Shown: piece by piece, positions 38,958-63,916 of the stretch
Numbering within the stretch: position 1 is the first letter of the stretch
How the letters are laid out: each line of letters begins with the position of its first letter
Position numbers and translations under genes: made by a program
Source: Liquidambar formosana
Lineage: Eukaryota; Streptophyta; Magnoliopsida; Saxifragales; Altingiaceae
DNA length: 64,000 bases
Reading direction: 5' to 3'
Assembly (NCBI GenBank): GCA_039720395.1
Contig: CM077820.1
Span: 11,011,338-11,075,337, forward strand
The notes under the pieces: model-generated
The model's database searches: none
What the model was told of the DNA's origin: nothing
What the model saw: only the letters and a program-made list of their open reading frames with translations

Positions 38958-39436
38958 TAATCAAAAGAAGAAAAATAACATGATATAGGCTAGATGATTG
39001 TCTATCTAGTGGGATAAGGTGTAGGGTTTTGTAGAGTGTGATCAATAATCTAAATATACTCCAAAAATTTGATTCAACTGGACTTCCTATTTTTAACTGA
39101 TTTTAAAATCAGTTAAAAAAATGAAAAATTAGTGAGAAATCCACTTTTTAGAACTCATAAAGGCATAAGTCCAAGGCTAAATCTTGTGTAGCTATAAGTC
39201 CCCTTTTAAATGAAATGGTAGTGTTTTTGTGAGAGTCTTAGGTGGACAAAGTTAATTATACCCTTAAGTTGTTATTTTTTGTTTTCAAACTTTAAAATAG
39301 CATAACTTTTAATTTATATATCGGTTTTCAATAAAATTTATATTTTTGAAATCGATCTGTTCATTAAGACCTTCAAAATAAGATTTATGTTAAATATGAA
39401 ATTATGTATATAAAAAAAATAGTTACATTGACAAAT

Positions 39437-39651
39437 AGTTACATGTAACTGTTTCACAAAAATTGAAATTAAATTATTTTTAATAGAGTTTAAATTTAAA
39501 TTATTGTTTTGTGAGTACATTTAATTGTTAATTCTGAATAAAACAATTAATTTTGGTATTAGTAGCAAAAGATTTTGTAGATTTGACAAGAGATAATGTT
39601 TTGTAAAACCATTACATGTAGTTGTTTTGAAACAGTTACATGTAACTGTTT
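39437..39651. repeat. Recurring TTACATGTAA palindromes
   Basis: A 22-bp perfect palindrome centred on TTACATGTAA lies at 39630-39651 and a 14-bp one at 39437-39450. A related word, ATTACATGTAGT, lies at about 39610. Confidence 0.8.
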
Positions 39652-40640
39652 TAAAATTCATAACTAAAGAAAAGAAAATTAGGAGGAATTGATATCAAAC
39701 GCTCACACTTCTACATATTACTCACATAATGAAACACCCACACTTCCTAGATATACCAAAAGAAACAAAAAGTATCACAATTAATATAATAAATTTAAGT
39801 GTTTTTGTTTAACTGTTTTGAAGAAATTTTCTAACTAAATTTAATAAATTATTATTCACCTTGTTGAATCTATTGACAACACTACTTGATTCCATCATGT
39901 TTTATGACATTGTTGGAGAAAAAAACAAAAAAGAAAGAAGATGTGCGAAAGCATAAGGTTACCATCCTGTGTTGGGTCAAATAGTAATGATCCTTCACTT
40001 GTGTCAAATGCTCCCACCCCACGCCTTAAGTTGCCAATCGAACTAGATAAAAAGTAATTTGATCCTCCATAGTTTTGTATCTTAAAACCATTTTCTTTCC
40101 CCTATACCTATATAGCAATACCTGCAACTCCACATTCGAATCACCTTCTTTTTCCTTAAATCGAAATTGATGGTATGAAATTAACAATGTGAAGTGAAAG
40201 AATATCAATGGGGCTGGAAACATTAGGAAGTATTGGTTGGAATTCAACTTCTTTGTATCATTAACGTTTTTTAGATCAAGAACATTCTCATCCGTTTCTA
40301 TCTACTGTCACTCCATCGATCAATACTCGTCTCCATCGATTAATACTTGTCTGACTTCTACAAGCAGTGTTGCTGTAAATGAAGTCGCCTTTGCTGGATT
40401 TGTTGCCGGTGTCGTCTTTATAGCAGCGTTGTTGCTTTAGATCTAACACAAATCTCGTAGCTTGTTTGACCTAAAAAGAAAATAGATATTTTGAGGGTGT
40501 TTTGATCCAAAAGAATATAAGGTAGACTTATAGTTGCACAAAATTTCTGTAAGGACTTATGGTTACATAAGTCCTATTTTATGAACTTGTGGCCAAAGTC
40601 CTCAAAAAAGGCCAAAGCCCCCAAAAAAAGTGTAAGAAGA

Positions 40641-41462
40641 TGTTGGGGATATTCGTGGATTTTGTATAATATGATCGACACATAATCTCTATTAAAATTA
40701 AACATGAATATAATTTACAACACAAATTAAAAATCACAATTACAATAAAATTGAACTCGATAAATAAAATAATATTCGCAATTTGAATTAACAAAAATCA
40801 ACGCAAGAAATATATTTAATTAAAATAAAACAGAGTAAGAAGAGCTGGCCTGTGAGAAGGCACGTGAGATCACGCTGTCCCAAAAGAACTATTGCCTCCC
40901 TACGTACAGGTGCTGACGGACAATAGAACCTCCAAGATATAACCCCAAAACTCGCAGCTCCCTCTTCTATGGGTACGTCCATAAGAAGAGTATGATGAAC
41001 CCGTCCACGATCAGTTGCCCGTAAATACAATATATAAAATAATTCAACAAAACTCTTAGTGAAATATAGAGAAAAAGGTTTGAGAAGATCATGTAAAATC
41101 AATCTATATTCATGTAGAGAAACCCACTATTTATAAATCATAAAATGTTGAAATTGGTTTGGGCTAATAAAGGCTCAAATTAAATATCATAACAATTCTT
41201 ATAATAGCCCAATAAATGTCATGAAATAAAAGTCCAACGGCTAGTAACGGACACTAATAAATTGTAGAAATTAAGATCCAATAATCAATGAAATAAAACT
41301 CATAAAATCAGCCCATAAAAGCCACATGTGTGTCACATCACATCTCTCACGTGCCACGTCACGACACGGCCAGCCGGTCCGAGTCGAGGCAGGCACGTAT
41401 GTGCGCACACATGTGTGGTCCGAAGTTTTTAAGCTTTAAAGAAAATCACATATTTTCTAACA
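40641..41462 (-). mobile_element. Solo LTR (822 bp) with 5-bp target-site duplication
   Basis: The segment begins TGTTGGGGATATTCG and ends TTTTCTAACA on the plus strand. GAAGA lies directly on both sides (40636-40640 and 41463-41467), the duplication expected from LTR retrotransposon integration. Read on the minus strand the LTR starts TGTTAGAAAA, has a TATA-like TTTATAAATAG near 41130 and ends CCCCAACA. No internal domain, primer site or second LTR adjoins, so the element was reduced by LTR-LTR recombination. Its U3 end lies about 440 bp before the UMP-CMP kinase start codon. Confidence 0.8.
41348..41353. promoter_or_regulatory. G-box (CACGTG) with neighbouring ACGT cores
   Basis: CACGTG is followed within 10 bp by CCACGTCACG, giving two ACGT cores, the pattern bound by plant bZIP and bHLH factors. 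It lies in the U3 part of the solo LTR, about 550 bp upstream of the kinase start codon. Function is inferred from the motif only. Confidence 0.4.
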
Positions 41463-41905
41463 GAAGAATCCGTAAGAAGTTTAAACAAAAAAAAATTCTC
41501 AAAAGCAGTTTTATTAATAGCGCTTTCGAAAGCGCTATTTATAACAGCGCTTTCAATATAATTTCCCATTCCCAAACTCCGAAAAATGGGAAGCCGTGAA
41601 AGTGAAAGCCTTGTCTTACGTGACGGCACCAAACTCAACGTACAGTAAACGTGTGAGAATCTGCGGTTCCATTTATTCGCTGCGTCGCACCCCACCAAAT
41701 CCCAGTCTCAGCTTTAACCACGAGCGCTCGCAGATTTGTCATTTGTGACCCAAATGTAGAAGAGCCACTAACTCAGTTCCACGTCTCTAACTGCCGGACA
41801 CGACCTTCTCTATATCGCCATTATAGCACCTAAGCGGTTCGACGAAATGCCTCAGTGATATCAAAGACCCAGATCAACAACTTCTATCTATAAAGAGACT
41901 CAGAG
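41463..41905 (+). promoter_or_regulatory. Proximal promoter and 5' UTR region of the UMP-CMP kinase gene
   Basis: About 440 bp between the solo LTR and the start codon. It is less AT-rich than the surroundings from 41600 on. No TATA box at a convincing distance was found: TATAAA at 41889-41894 is only 12 bp before the ATG and so would lie within the transcript. A perfect 24-bp palindrome lies at 41516-41539. Confidence 0.4.
41516..41539. repeat. Perfect 24-bp palindrome AATAGCGCTTTC/GAAAGCGCTATT
   Basis: The two 12-bp halves are exact reverse complements, and AGCGCTTTC recurs at 41546-41554. It lies about 370 bp upstream of the kinase start codon. Confidence 0.9.
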
Positions 41906-56349
<14,444 letters not shown>

Positions 56350-57138
56350 AAGGAAATTGGTTGGATGAAAGAAGATTATTGTCAGAGTTACCCTGCCTAT
56401 ATTCGCAAAGAGCACTACAGGGTAACAATTTTCTATCTGCATTTTTCTTTTTACTGCATCTACTACTTGTTGATGCATGTATATAGCTTAAGCTGCAATG
56501 CAAATTGTGCACTGCTTTCAGCACATCTACAAGTGGGGAAAATTAGAGAAGAAAGGGAAACATTGAGAGATCTGAGGTTCATCACATTTTATATGACCCA
56601 AAAGTTATTTTATTTTAAGTGCATGAAAAAACAAACACATTAAAAAATAATGAGAAAACAAGACAGATTCCTTTCAAATGGTATGAAATACAAACTAATT
56701 ATTTCAATTCATGTTGTTCCTAGATGTGCTTAGCTTTTAAAAAGTTCTAAATTGTTTCAGCTGAAGTACCATAATAAAATGACATGCAAATAATCTGCTT
56801 AATCATCAGATTATTAATTATTGCTGTGAAAATTGCAATTGTAATTTATTATAAATGCTTTCAATGATTGTAACTTTGTTAGTGACTTAAAAAACATAAT
56901 AGGTGGCATAAGCAAAGCAGATGGGCAATATGCAGCAAGCATGACGGTTATGCTAACTATATCTGGACACTGGCATGCGGCTATGCAGCTGAAGTAATAT
57001 TTTAAAGATTTGAATAAGATTATGAAGTGTACGACTTTAATCCTTTTGGCGATGTTAATTTTGACTCACAAGCTTTTGTAGGTAATAAACACGTTGGCAT
57101 GAGAAAATTTTCTTCTGAATGTCTAATCATAAAACTTG

Positions 57139-57155
57139 CTCTCTCTCTCTCTCTG

Positions 57156-57194
<39 letters not shown>
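57139..57194 (+). repeat. Compound (CT)8-(CA)19 microsatellite
   Basis: CT repeats at 57139-57154 and a perfect CA run at 57157-57194, separated by GT. Confidence 0.95.
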
Positions 57195-57196
<2 letters not shown>

Positions 57197-57654
57197 TCGT
57201 TCTCTTGAGGTTTTTTTTTGGTTGAAGTAATTGATAGGCAAGCATGTTGCGCAGGATGTCAAATACTTTTGAATTTAATGGAAAAGTATTTTATGTTTTC
57301 CTAACAACTTTTGGGTTTTATTTATTTAATTTTGGAAGCCATGAAGGCCTGAAGTTTGATTTGCTAGAGTGAAGTTAATCTCAAGAAATCCTGTGATGCA
57401 TTTTAATGGGTCCCAAACATGGTTGTTTTAATTGAAATTGAAATTAATAAAGAAATAATAATAATAATAATAATCTGGAAGTCAGAATGGTTTATAATGT
57501 TGCCTAGTATTTTGATACAATTATACTCTCTTCATTTTTAGATATAATTGTATCCTCTGTCCTAGCCCACAGTCAATCCGCACTATTATCTCCTTGTGCC
57601 ATAGCCTCATAGGGCTTCTAGGTTGGTCATGGACCTCATGATATTATTGTTTGT

Positions 57655-57760
57655 TGGGTTTTTTTTTGGGGTACATTTGGAAGGGTTCCAACCCCAAATC
57701 TATCATAATCCTATCTTTTACCCTACCCTCCTCACCACCAGACTAGCCCTAGTAGCTTAG
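57655..57760 (-). mobile_element. tRNA-derived SINE with imperfect target-site duplication
   Basis: On the minus strand it reads GGGCTAGTCTGGTGGTGAGG (A box), GGGGTTGGAACCC (B-box-like), then GTACCCC and an A-run tail. Flanks TATTATTGTTTGT (57642-57654) and TATTATCATTTGT (57761-57773) match at 11 of 13 bases, as expected for an aged duplication. Same family as the copy near 50780. Confidence 0.75.
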
Positions 57761-58768
57761 TATTATCATTTGTCACCCCAACAGTGCCGGCATATGCCCC
57801 TGGCCAACCCATCTTCAGTATTGGTTTACACACTGGAAATCAGGTATATGTTAGAGATCCTAGCCGATACTCCTGAAACGCCTAGTCGTTAGAGGAGTGG
57901 TGAGCTTAGGTCTTAACCACGAGGGCATCTCCTTCATCTATCCTCTTGCAATGTTGTGAACAGGTTGATCATGAATTTTGATTTTCAGATTAATGGACAA
58001 TTTGTTCTATCCGAATCAAACTGGACCATTTTTAAGCCAAATGCTGAAGTTTTTTCGTGACCAATATTTTACAGCAAATTGGTAGGGACATCCCATCTGA
58101 ATTGAGGTGACAAGAGTGAAATTTCACTCCATGTTGACTTGACCTAAATCATGCCGAAAACACCATGGCTCTAGTATTTGTGAATGACAAAAATGACAGA
58201 ATTTTTTTATCGAAATATACAAACAAAAAATTGACACTTCCTTGAATTTTGGGAAATTGGGTAATTGTTATAAGGATTTGATCAGCTTTTAATCTGGCCT
58301 TATATACAACAATCACAAAAGAAAAACAATAAAAATTAAAAATATACAGCAAAAATCTAAACTAGCCCCAAATAAAGAACGGAAAAAGAGGAGGACACTC
58401 TCTAGTTCTGGGGTAAAGTTGGTGTTAATCTTCTATTTTTAATTTAGAAGAGAGAAGGGAAAAGCATTATGAGGTTGTCCTCAATTTTTTTTTTTTCGAG
58501 AAATTCCTTAATTTCTTAAGAGATATTGTACGAATCTCAAGTCATACATCCTACATTGGATAAAAGACTTTAAAAGAATATCATAAATCAAAATTTTACT
58601 GAACATATGTAGATAAATTATCAGTGAAATGAATTCGTTGTAATGATAAAAGATGAAAAGCAAAAAGTCAAAAACCACACCAAAAAAAAAAAAACATTCA
58701 GGTGTGAGGCCTTCTGGCCTGGCCCTCTTCTGCATGGAAGTTCCATGTTCAACAGTGTCATGAGGGCA

Positions 58769-58774
58769 TATAAA
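58769..58774 (+). promoter_or_regulatory. Putative TATA box of the PPR gene
   Basis: TATAAA, 13 bp before the first in-frame ATG (58788) and 61 bp before the second (58836). If it is the working TATA box, transcription would start near 58800 and the second ATG would be the start. Confidence 0.45.
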
Positions 58775-58787
58775 GTTTTCCAAACCC

Positions 58788-60407
58788 ATGCAAAGAAATT
58801 CTTCATCACTTCTTCTTCCATCCTTCATTCCACCAATGGTGACCACTTTACATTCTGCAAATTTCTACACAATCTCTTCCTACACCCTTTACTGCTCCAA
58901 CAAAATCAAGAGAACTAAAAAGCAAAAACGAAAACAAATTTATCAAAACACAAAAACCAACAACCGCTCTTTCCCAAAATCATCCCCTACCCCTCTCTTA
59001 ATCAACCACAAACCTTACTCCCAAACAAAATTCCAAGCCCTCGACGCAGTTGTCGACGACCTCGAAGCATCGATCAACGACGGCATAAAAGTTGACACCC
59101 AAATCTTTTCTTCTCTTCTTGAGACATGCTACAATTTACAAGCCATTGATCATGGTATTCGAATCCACCGCCTTATCCCCGCCAACCTTCTACATAAAAA
59201 TGTAGGCCTCTCGTCTAAACTTATTAGGTTATATGCTTCGAGTGGGCGTATTGAGAAGGCCCACCAAGTGTTTGATCAAATGTCTAAGCGAGAAACATAC
59301 GCTTTTCCTTGGAATTCGCTTATTTCTGGGTATGCTGAATTGGGTCTATTTGAAGATGCTATGGCCCTTTACTTTCAAATGGTGGAAGAGGGTGTTGAGC
59401 CTGACCAATTCACGTTCCCTCGCGTGTTAAAAGCTTGTGGGGGAATTGGGTCGATTCGAGTAGGGGAGGAGGTGCATAGAGATTTAGTTCGTTCTGGCTT
59501 TGCTTATGATGGGTTTGTCCTCAATGCTCTTGTCGATATGTACTCAAAGTGTGGTGACATTGTGAAGGCTCGAAAGGTCTTCAACAAGATTGCTTGCAGG
59601 GACTTGGTTTCATGGAATTCAATGCTCACGGGTTACATTCGACATGGGCTTCTGGTGGAGGCATTGGATATTTTCCGCCGGATGCTCTATGAAGGACTTG
59701 AGCCGGACGCAGTAACTATATCCACTATTCTCACTGGCATGTCATCGCTGAAACTTGGAATACAGATTCATGGATGGGTTATCCGGCGAGGAATGCAATG
59801 GAATTTGTCAATTGCTAATTCTTTGATAGTTGATTATTTTAATCGTGGCAAGTTGGATCGAGCACGTTGGTTATTCAAGCAAATGCCTGAAAGGGATGTT
59901 GTGTCGTGGAATTCAATAATTTCTGCTCACTCTAAGGACCCAGAAGCTCTAATATATTTCCTGCAGATGGAGAGTGCAGGTGCGTTGCCTGACAATATCA
60001 CATTTGTGTCATTGCTATCGGCTTGTGCTCATTTGGGTTTGGTGAAGGATGGGGAGCAGTTTTTTGTTATAATGAGAGAGAGGTATGGGATAAGGCCAGG
60101 CATGGAGCACTATGCGTGTATGGTGAATCTATATGGAAGAGCAGGACTTATCAATGAGGCTTATGAAATTGTAGTGAAAAGAATGGAGTTTGAGGCTGGT
60201 CCAACTGTGTGGGGGGCATTGCTATATGCTTGCTACCTTCATGGCAATGTAAATATTGGAGAGATTGCTGCCGAACATCTTTTTGAGTTGGAGCCAGATA
60301 ATGAACATAATTTTGAGCTTTTGATGAAGATCTATGGCAATGCTGGTAGATTGGAGGATGTAGAGAGAGTGAGAACAATGATGATGGACAGAGGATTGGC
60401 TTTGTAG
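58788..60407 (+). CDS. OTP70: E-class pentatricopeptide repeat protein, OTP70-like
   Basis: A single intronless frame of 539 codons. The first 80 residues are Ser- and Lys-rich and read like a plastid transit peptide. From FQALDAVVDDLEASI onward it follows Arabidopsis OTP70 (At4g25270) closely, for example AIDHGIRIHRLIP, SKLIRLYASSG, FTFPRVLKACGGIGS, MLTGYIRHGLL, IHGWVIRRGM, VSWNSIISAHSK and GPTVWGALLYACYLHGN. About ten P, L and S repeats (roughly residues 105-450) lead to the E motifs (ELEPDNEHNFELL to the end), with no DYW domain. OTP70 is needed for splicing of plastid rpoC1; the same role is inferred here. The start is ambiguous: M1 (58788) or M17 (58836), the latter favoured by the TATA position. 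The neighbouring UMP-CMP kinase matches the adjacent Arabidopsis locus. Confidence 0.9.
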   Translation: MQRNSSSLLLPSFIPPMVTTLHSANFYTISSYTLYCSNKIKRTKKQKRKQIYQNTKTNNRSFPKSSPTPLLINHKPYSQTKFQALDAVVDDLEASINDGIKVDTQIFSSLLETCYNLQAIDHGIRIHRLIPANLLHKNVGLSSKLIRLYASSGRIEKAHQVFDQMSKRETYAFPWNSLISGYAELGLFEDAMALYFQMVEEGVEPDQFTFPRVLKACGGIGSIRVGEEVHRDLVRSGFAYDGFVLNALVDMYSKCGDIVKARKVFNKIACRDLVSWNSMLTGYIRHGLLVEALDIFRRMLYEGLEPDAVTISTILTGMSSLKLGIQIHGWVIRRGMQWNLSIANSLIVDYFNRGKLDRARWLFKQMPERDVVSWNSIISAHSKDPEALIYFLQMESAGALPDNITFVSLLSACAHLGLVKDGEQFFVIMRERYGIRPGMEHYACMVNLYGRAGLINEAYEIVVKRMEFEAGPTVWGALLYACYLHGNVNIGEIAAEHLFELEPDNEHNFELLMKIYGNAGRLEDVERVRTMMMDRGLAL

Positions 60408-61660
60408 AGTATCATACAGTTAATTTTCAATACCACAAAATCAAAGTCTTTTTGGCTCACCATGAGGAGTTATGAATTGCAAGCTCAATTAAATGCAAGT
60501 AGCTTGAAGTTGATTCAATAAGCTCGGTTCATCAGGATCCGTCACTTAACCAGCTATATGTAGTAGTCGGAAATGTGCCGGGGTAAGCTGAGCACCGAGT
60601 TCGAGCTTAGCTAGGTTAGACTGGAGCCAAGTTCGACCCTAACTAGGCTAGTCCTAGAAACTGCATCTTGGGATGGATTGAGTTTAACATGGTTCTTCAT
60701 CCATATATGATTTTGGCATGACAGAACCATCCATCCATTGCTTTTGGGGCTGGAAGTTGCTCATTCAATATGAAGCAATTTTCAGATCTCCACGGACCAT
60801 GTAAATTTTTACCCTCTTCCAAAAAACTTCTTTGACATGAATATGACAAATTTTCATTTTACACTGCCAGATAAATCACCAAATTTAGAAATCATGTATG
60901 CAAAGAGAGCTCTGCTGACAAGTCTTGTACTCCACCTTTAAGGCTTGAAGGATACACTTCCAGACTGATAAAAGCCTTGCAACATAGATAAAACCAATCT
61001 TCATTGCAGCCAGCAATTAGAATGTCACAACACTACTAGATTACAAGTAGCAGCCCGATAATATGGCAAAAATATGCACCCACATTAATATTTGCTTTAG
61101 GTGTATGCTTCGATCAGTTCATTGAAGAGTGAAAATTGGCTAATTGCATCGATGAGGACCAATATGGTTGAGAGTCAAAGGAGCCGCAAGAAGGAAAATA
61201 CCAGACATGAAGTAGGTTTTGGTAAGGAAGAAAAGACAGGTATGAGTTAACAAAAAGTCTGCCCCTCAATGGAGCAAAAGGTAAAACAAGATTTGCTTGA
61301 CAGGCCCAAATAGTGCAGGCTTTGTTGAGTTCGTTGTAATCTTCACATGCCAGAGGTCAAATGCAGTGCATGACATTCAAAATTCATTGGGAATTTCCAA
61401 AGGTATCGGGGTATTAGTGCATCCTTATAACCCTAGGTATGGCAGCCAAAAAATGATTCTCCATTACTAATCAACTACAAGCCATTAAAACACAATTCCT
61501 GGACATAAAAAACCACAATCCAATCTCAAATGATACCAAATAATTCTAACCCACAATTCCTGACCCATGATGCTTGAACCCATACAAACGTATCAATCAA
61601 CAGCCTTGGGAAAAATCAACAACAAAGGGAGAAAAAAATGGCATTTAAAAGAGTAAACTG
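60408..61660. other. Intergenic DNA between convergent PPR and Ycf20-like genes
   Basis: Should contain both 3' UTRs, since the genes face each other. A short imperfect repeat (GAGTTCGAGCTTAGCTAGG and AAGTTCGACCCTAACTAGG) lies at about 60597-60650. No gene supported. Confidence 0.5.
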
Positions 61661-62128
61661 TTATAAGAATATGGAGAACACATTTATTTCAAAATGAAAA
61701 GGGTTAGATAACCCAAAAATGTCATCTATTTCATATTTAAATGCATCCAAGAAAAGACCCAGAGAAAGCCCAGCCTTCCAATAATTAAACATGGTTATCA
61801 GGTTCCTAACCTTGTTGAGTAAAGGAAAAGAAGCTGTATACATGAGGGCTCCAATCCCCTCAACTATGATCAAAGCCAAACCAGCAGACAAAATATCCCA
61901 GTCTCCAGTTTGTCCTATAACAGTTGCAAAGGCTGTCGCACAATAAAACCCCACCAAGAAAAAGAGCAACTTCATCGGCAAACCTTTCTTCAGCCCCTGG
62001 AATCTTGCATTCAACTTGATTTGAAGAGTTTGAATAGCCTTAACTAGCCGAGTCGCACCATTAGTGCTACTCTCGGAAGGATCATTCAATCCATTGCTTT
62101 CTACACTGCTCCTAATAGACCAAGCCAT
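61661..62128 (-). CDS. Ycf20-like plastid membrane protein (DUF565), probably last exon only
   Basis: The 155-codon frame reads TRLVKAIQTLQIKLNARFQG, then MKLLFFLVGFYCATAFATVI, GQTGDWDILSAGLALIIVEG, IGALMY, FNYWKAGLSLGLFLDAFKYE. This is the core of plant Ycf20-like proteins (Arabidopsis At3g56830, At5g43050/NPQ6 and At1g65420/NPQ7), which affect non-photochemical quenching in thylakoids. Two or three membrane segments are visible at about residues 53-71, 79-98 and 115-130. The frame lacks a transit peptide. A good acceptor (TTTGTTAG) lies 4 bp before its ATG and an in-frame stop lies further upstream, so an upstream exon with the transit peptide is likely. I did not find it in the window. As the protein core starts at AWSIRSS, the Met may be internal. 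Confidence 0.8.
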   Translation of the reverse strand: MAWSIRSSVESNGLNDPSESSTNGATRLVKAIQTLQIKLNARFQGLKKGLPMKLLFFLVGFYCATAFATVIGQTGDWDILSAGLALIIVEGIGALMYTASFPLLNKVRNLITMFNYWKAGLSLGLFLDAFKYEIDDIFGLSNPFHFEINVFSIFL

Positions 62129-63916
62129 CCTCCTAACAAATTCAAACAGAAATGTCCATTAAATGCAGATGGGCCATATATCTGTTATTCTTTCCCCGCC
62201 TAAGAGAAAATAAATAAATAAAAGAAGAATGAGAAGGAAAGAGAATATGATGAGCAATGTTTTCATCAATATCAATTTTAACCATGGCTTCAGAAGAAAA
62301 CCACATTACTACCCCTTTTCAAAAGAATATAGATTTACAAAGGCGTGTCCCAGTAGAATGATCAAGGGCCTCAGAAGAATCTCTAAAAAGATCTATAACT
62401 CATAGGAAGATGTCAAGTTTTAATATCCACAAAGAAAATTAACGGTGTTGTTGAGTTTCTCTTAAATATTCAAGAATTACATCCTTCTTGCTTAACACAA
62501 TGATAAATGGTGAGTCAGTCCCACTAAATGAAAACAAAATCCTAAATGGTGAGCCAGGAATACGAAAAGTTCAGAGATCCGTCTGTCCATTCAGACTATA
62601 CAACAATGTTTTAAAACAGAAAGGCATAAAGAATTGCAAAGCTATTTATTCCCAAATTTTCTACATCATCATCACAAGCTCAACATTTAATTAGTTTAAT
62701 TCGAGAGAAAATTGCTGCAATTAACAGTAGCTCTGCTTTTGTAATCGCAAGAAAAATTGTTGCGTTGGTGTCTCAAATTCTATATCTTTTGTTTTGTATT
62801 CTTTGGCCCCCCTCTTGGTTTGAACATGGACCTTTCTTAGCTTGTATTTGGCCTGAAGGGTTGGGGAGGGGTGCCATTAGTCCGGTAAAATTTGGAGTTG
62901 AGTCAAGGGAATTGGCTTTGCCCATGGTTATATGCCTTGAGCTGAGCCAAATAAATCCTTCTGTGCTTTGTGTGTAATTGTATTGCTATTTGAACCACAG
63001 TTTGATATTCTTAGAACAAAAGTTATGATTTAGATGATTCTGATAAATAATTACAAGGTGTGTTAATTACTCAGACTCTTCACTTTGCCCAAGGGTACTT
63101 GTCAACACGACACGACACAACACAACATGGATATTGGTATGAGACACAGGTCCAGACATGGCAACTATTCTAGATGCACCTATTCATTCTGATTGAGGAG
63201 TGGGAGTAAAAGGATAAGGAGAAGAAAAAGGAAATAGTAACCTACCTTTTTGGTTGCAGAAGGTTTTGCCTGAGTAGTGCTGGAGTGGGGCCCTCATTTT
63301 GTATTTTTAGAAGAAAGCTCAAGAGTTTCGATCCATCAAAACCCTACTTCTTGTTATATCATTCTTTTTGAAATTAAATCATTGTATTTTTGTTATTTTC
63401 AAATGACCCATAAATCAATTGAATTCTAAAACCCCCATATCATTAATTTTTACAATTATCAAACAATATATAGATCTTCTGCAGGTATGGCCTTCTGTTA
63501 TTGATACCTTTTCAACCATGTAACCAAAGCCAATTTTTGGACACTTATGTATCTAAAGCGTCCCCCTATCCTACTTTAGGGATTAAAAATATCTGACACC
63601 TAGACATGCATTTGAACCCGATAACTGCACCCAAGTCCATGTAATATAACAAGGTACTTACAAAACTATATTAAATGCCAATGCTTGGTGCAAATAATAT
63701 TTTTTAAAGATTAAAAAGCATACATACAACATATTCAATGATGTTTTAATTCTGTTACGTTGACGTTATTCTTGATTTATGCATAAGGCCTGCCTCAATC
63801 ATAAAAAGCAAGTCTTAAGAGGCGACTTGCGAGGTATGAACATGATGCAAATTTTCATCGAACTTTTCCCTAAGGTGTAAGCGTCATTTGGTATGAACAT
63901 GATGCAAATATACTTA
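62129..63916. other. Upstream of the Ycf20-like exon: probable intron or promoter DNA
   Basis: AT-rich. A GC-richer block at about 62800-62950 (TTGGGGAGGGGTGCCATTAG) reads like a dispersed-repeat fragment. CGACACGACACAACACAACA occurs near 63109. No transit-peptide exon recognised on the minus strand. Confidence 0.4.

Larger units (their letters stand above)
36390..40635. other. Intergenic DNA, no gene
   Basis: AT-rich with T-runs (37561-37615), a tandem duplication, a CT microsatellite, a SINE-like fragment and short palindromes listed separately. The open frames at 36414-36719 and 40237-40440 are compositionally simple and match nothing I recognise. Confidence 0.45.
56350..58768. other. 3' flank of the kinase gene and intergenic DNA
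   Basis: Probably begins with the kinase 3' UTR. It also holds (CT)n/(CA)19 microsatellites, an (AAT)n run near 57455-57472 and a SINE, listed separately. No gene supported. Confidence 0.45.

Noticed and set aside
41889..41894. TATAAA as the TATA box of the UMP-CMP kinase gene
   Set aside because: It lies 12 bp before the start codon, too close to direct transcription of a leader that includes the ATG.
58508..58846. 112-codon minus-strand open frame before the PPR gene
   Set aside because: Shadow frame overlapping the PPR promoter and start; no recognised domain.
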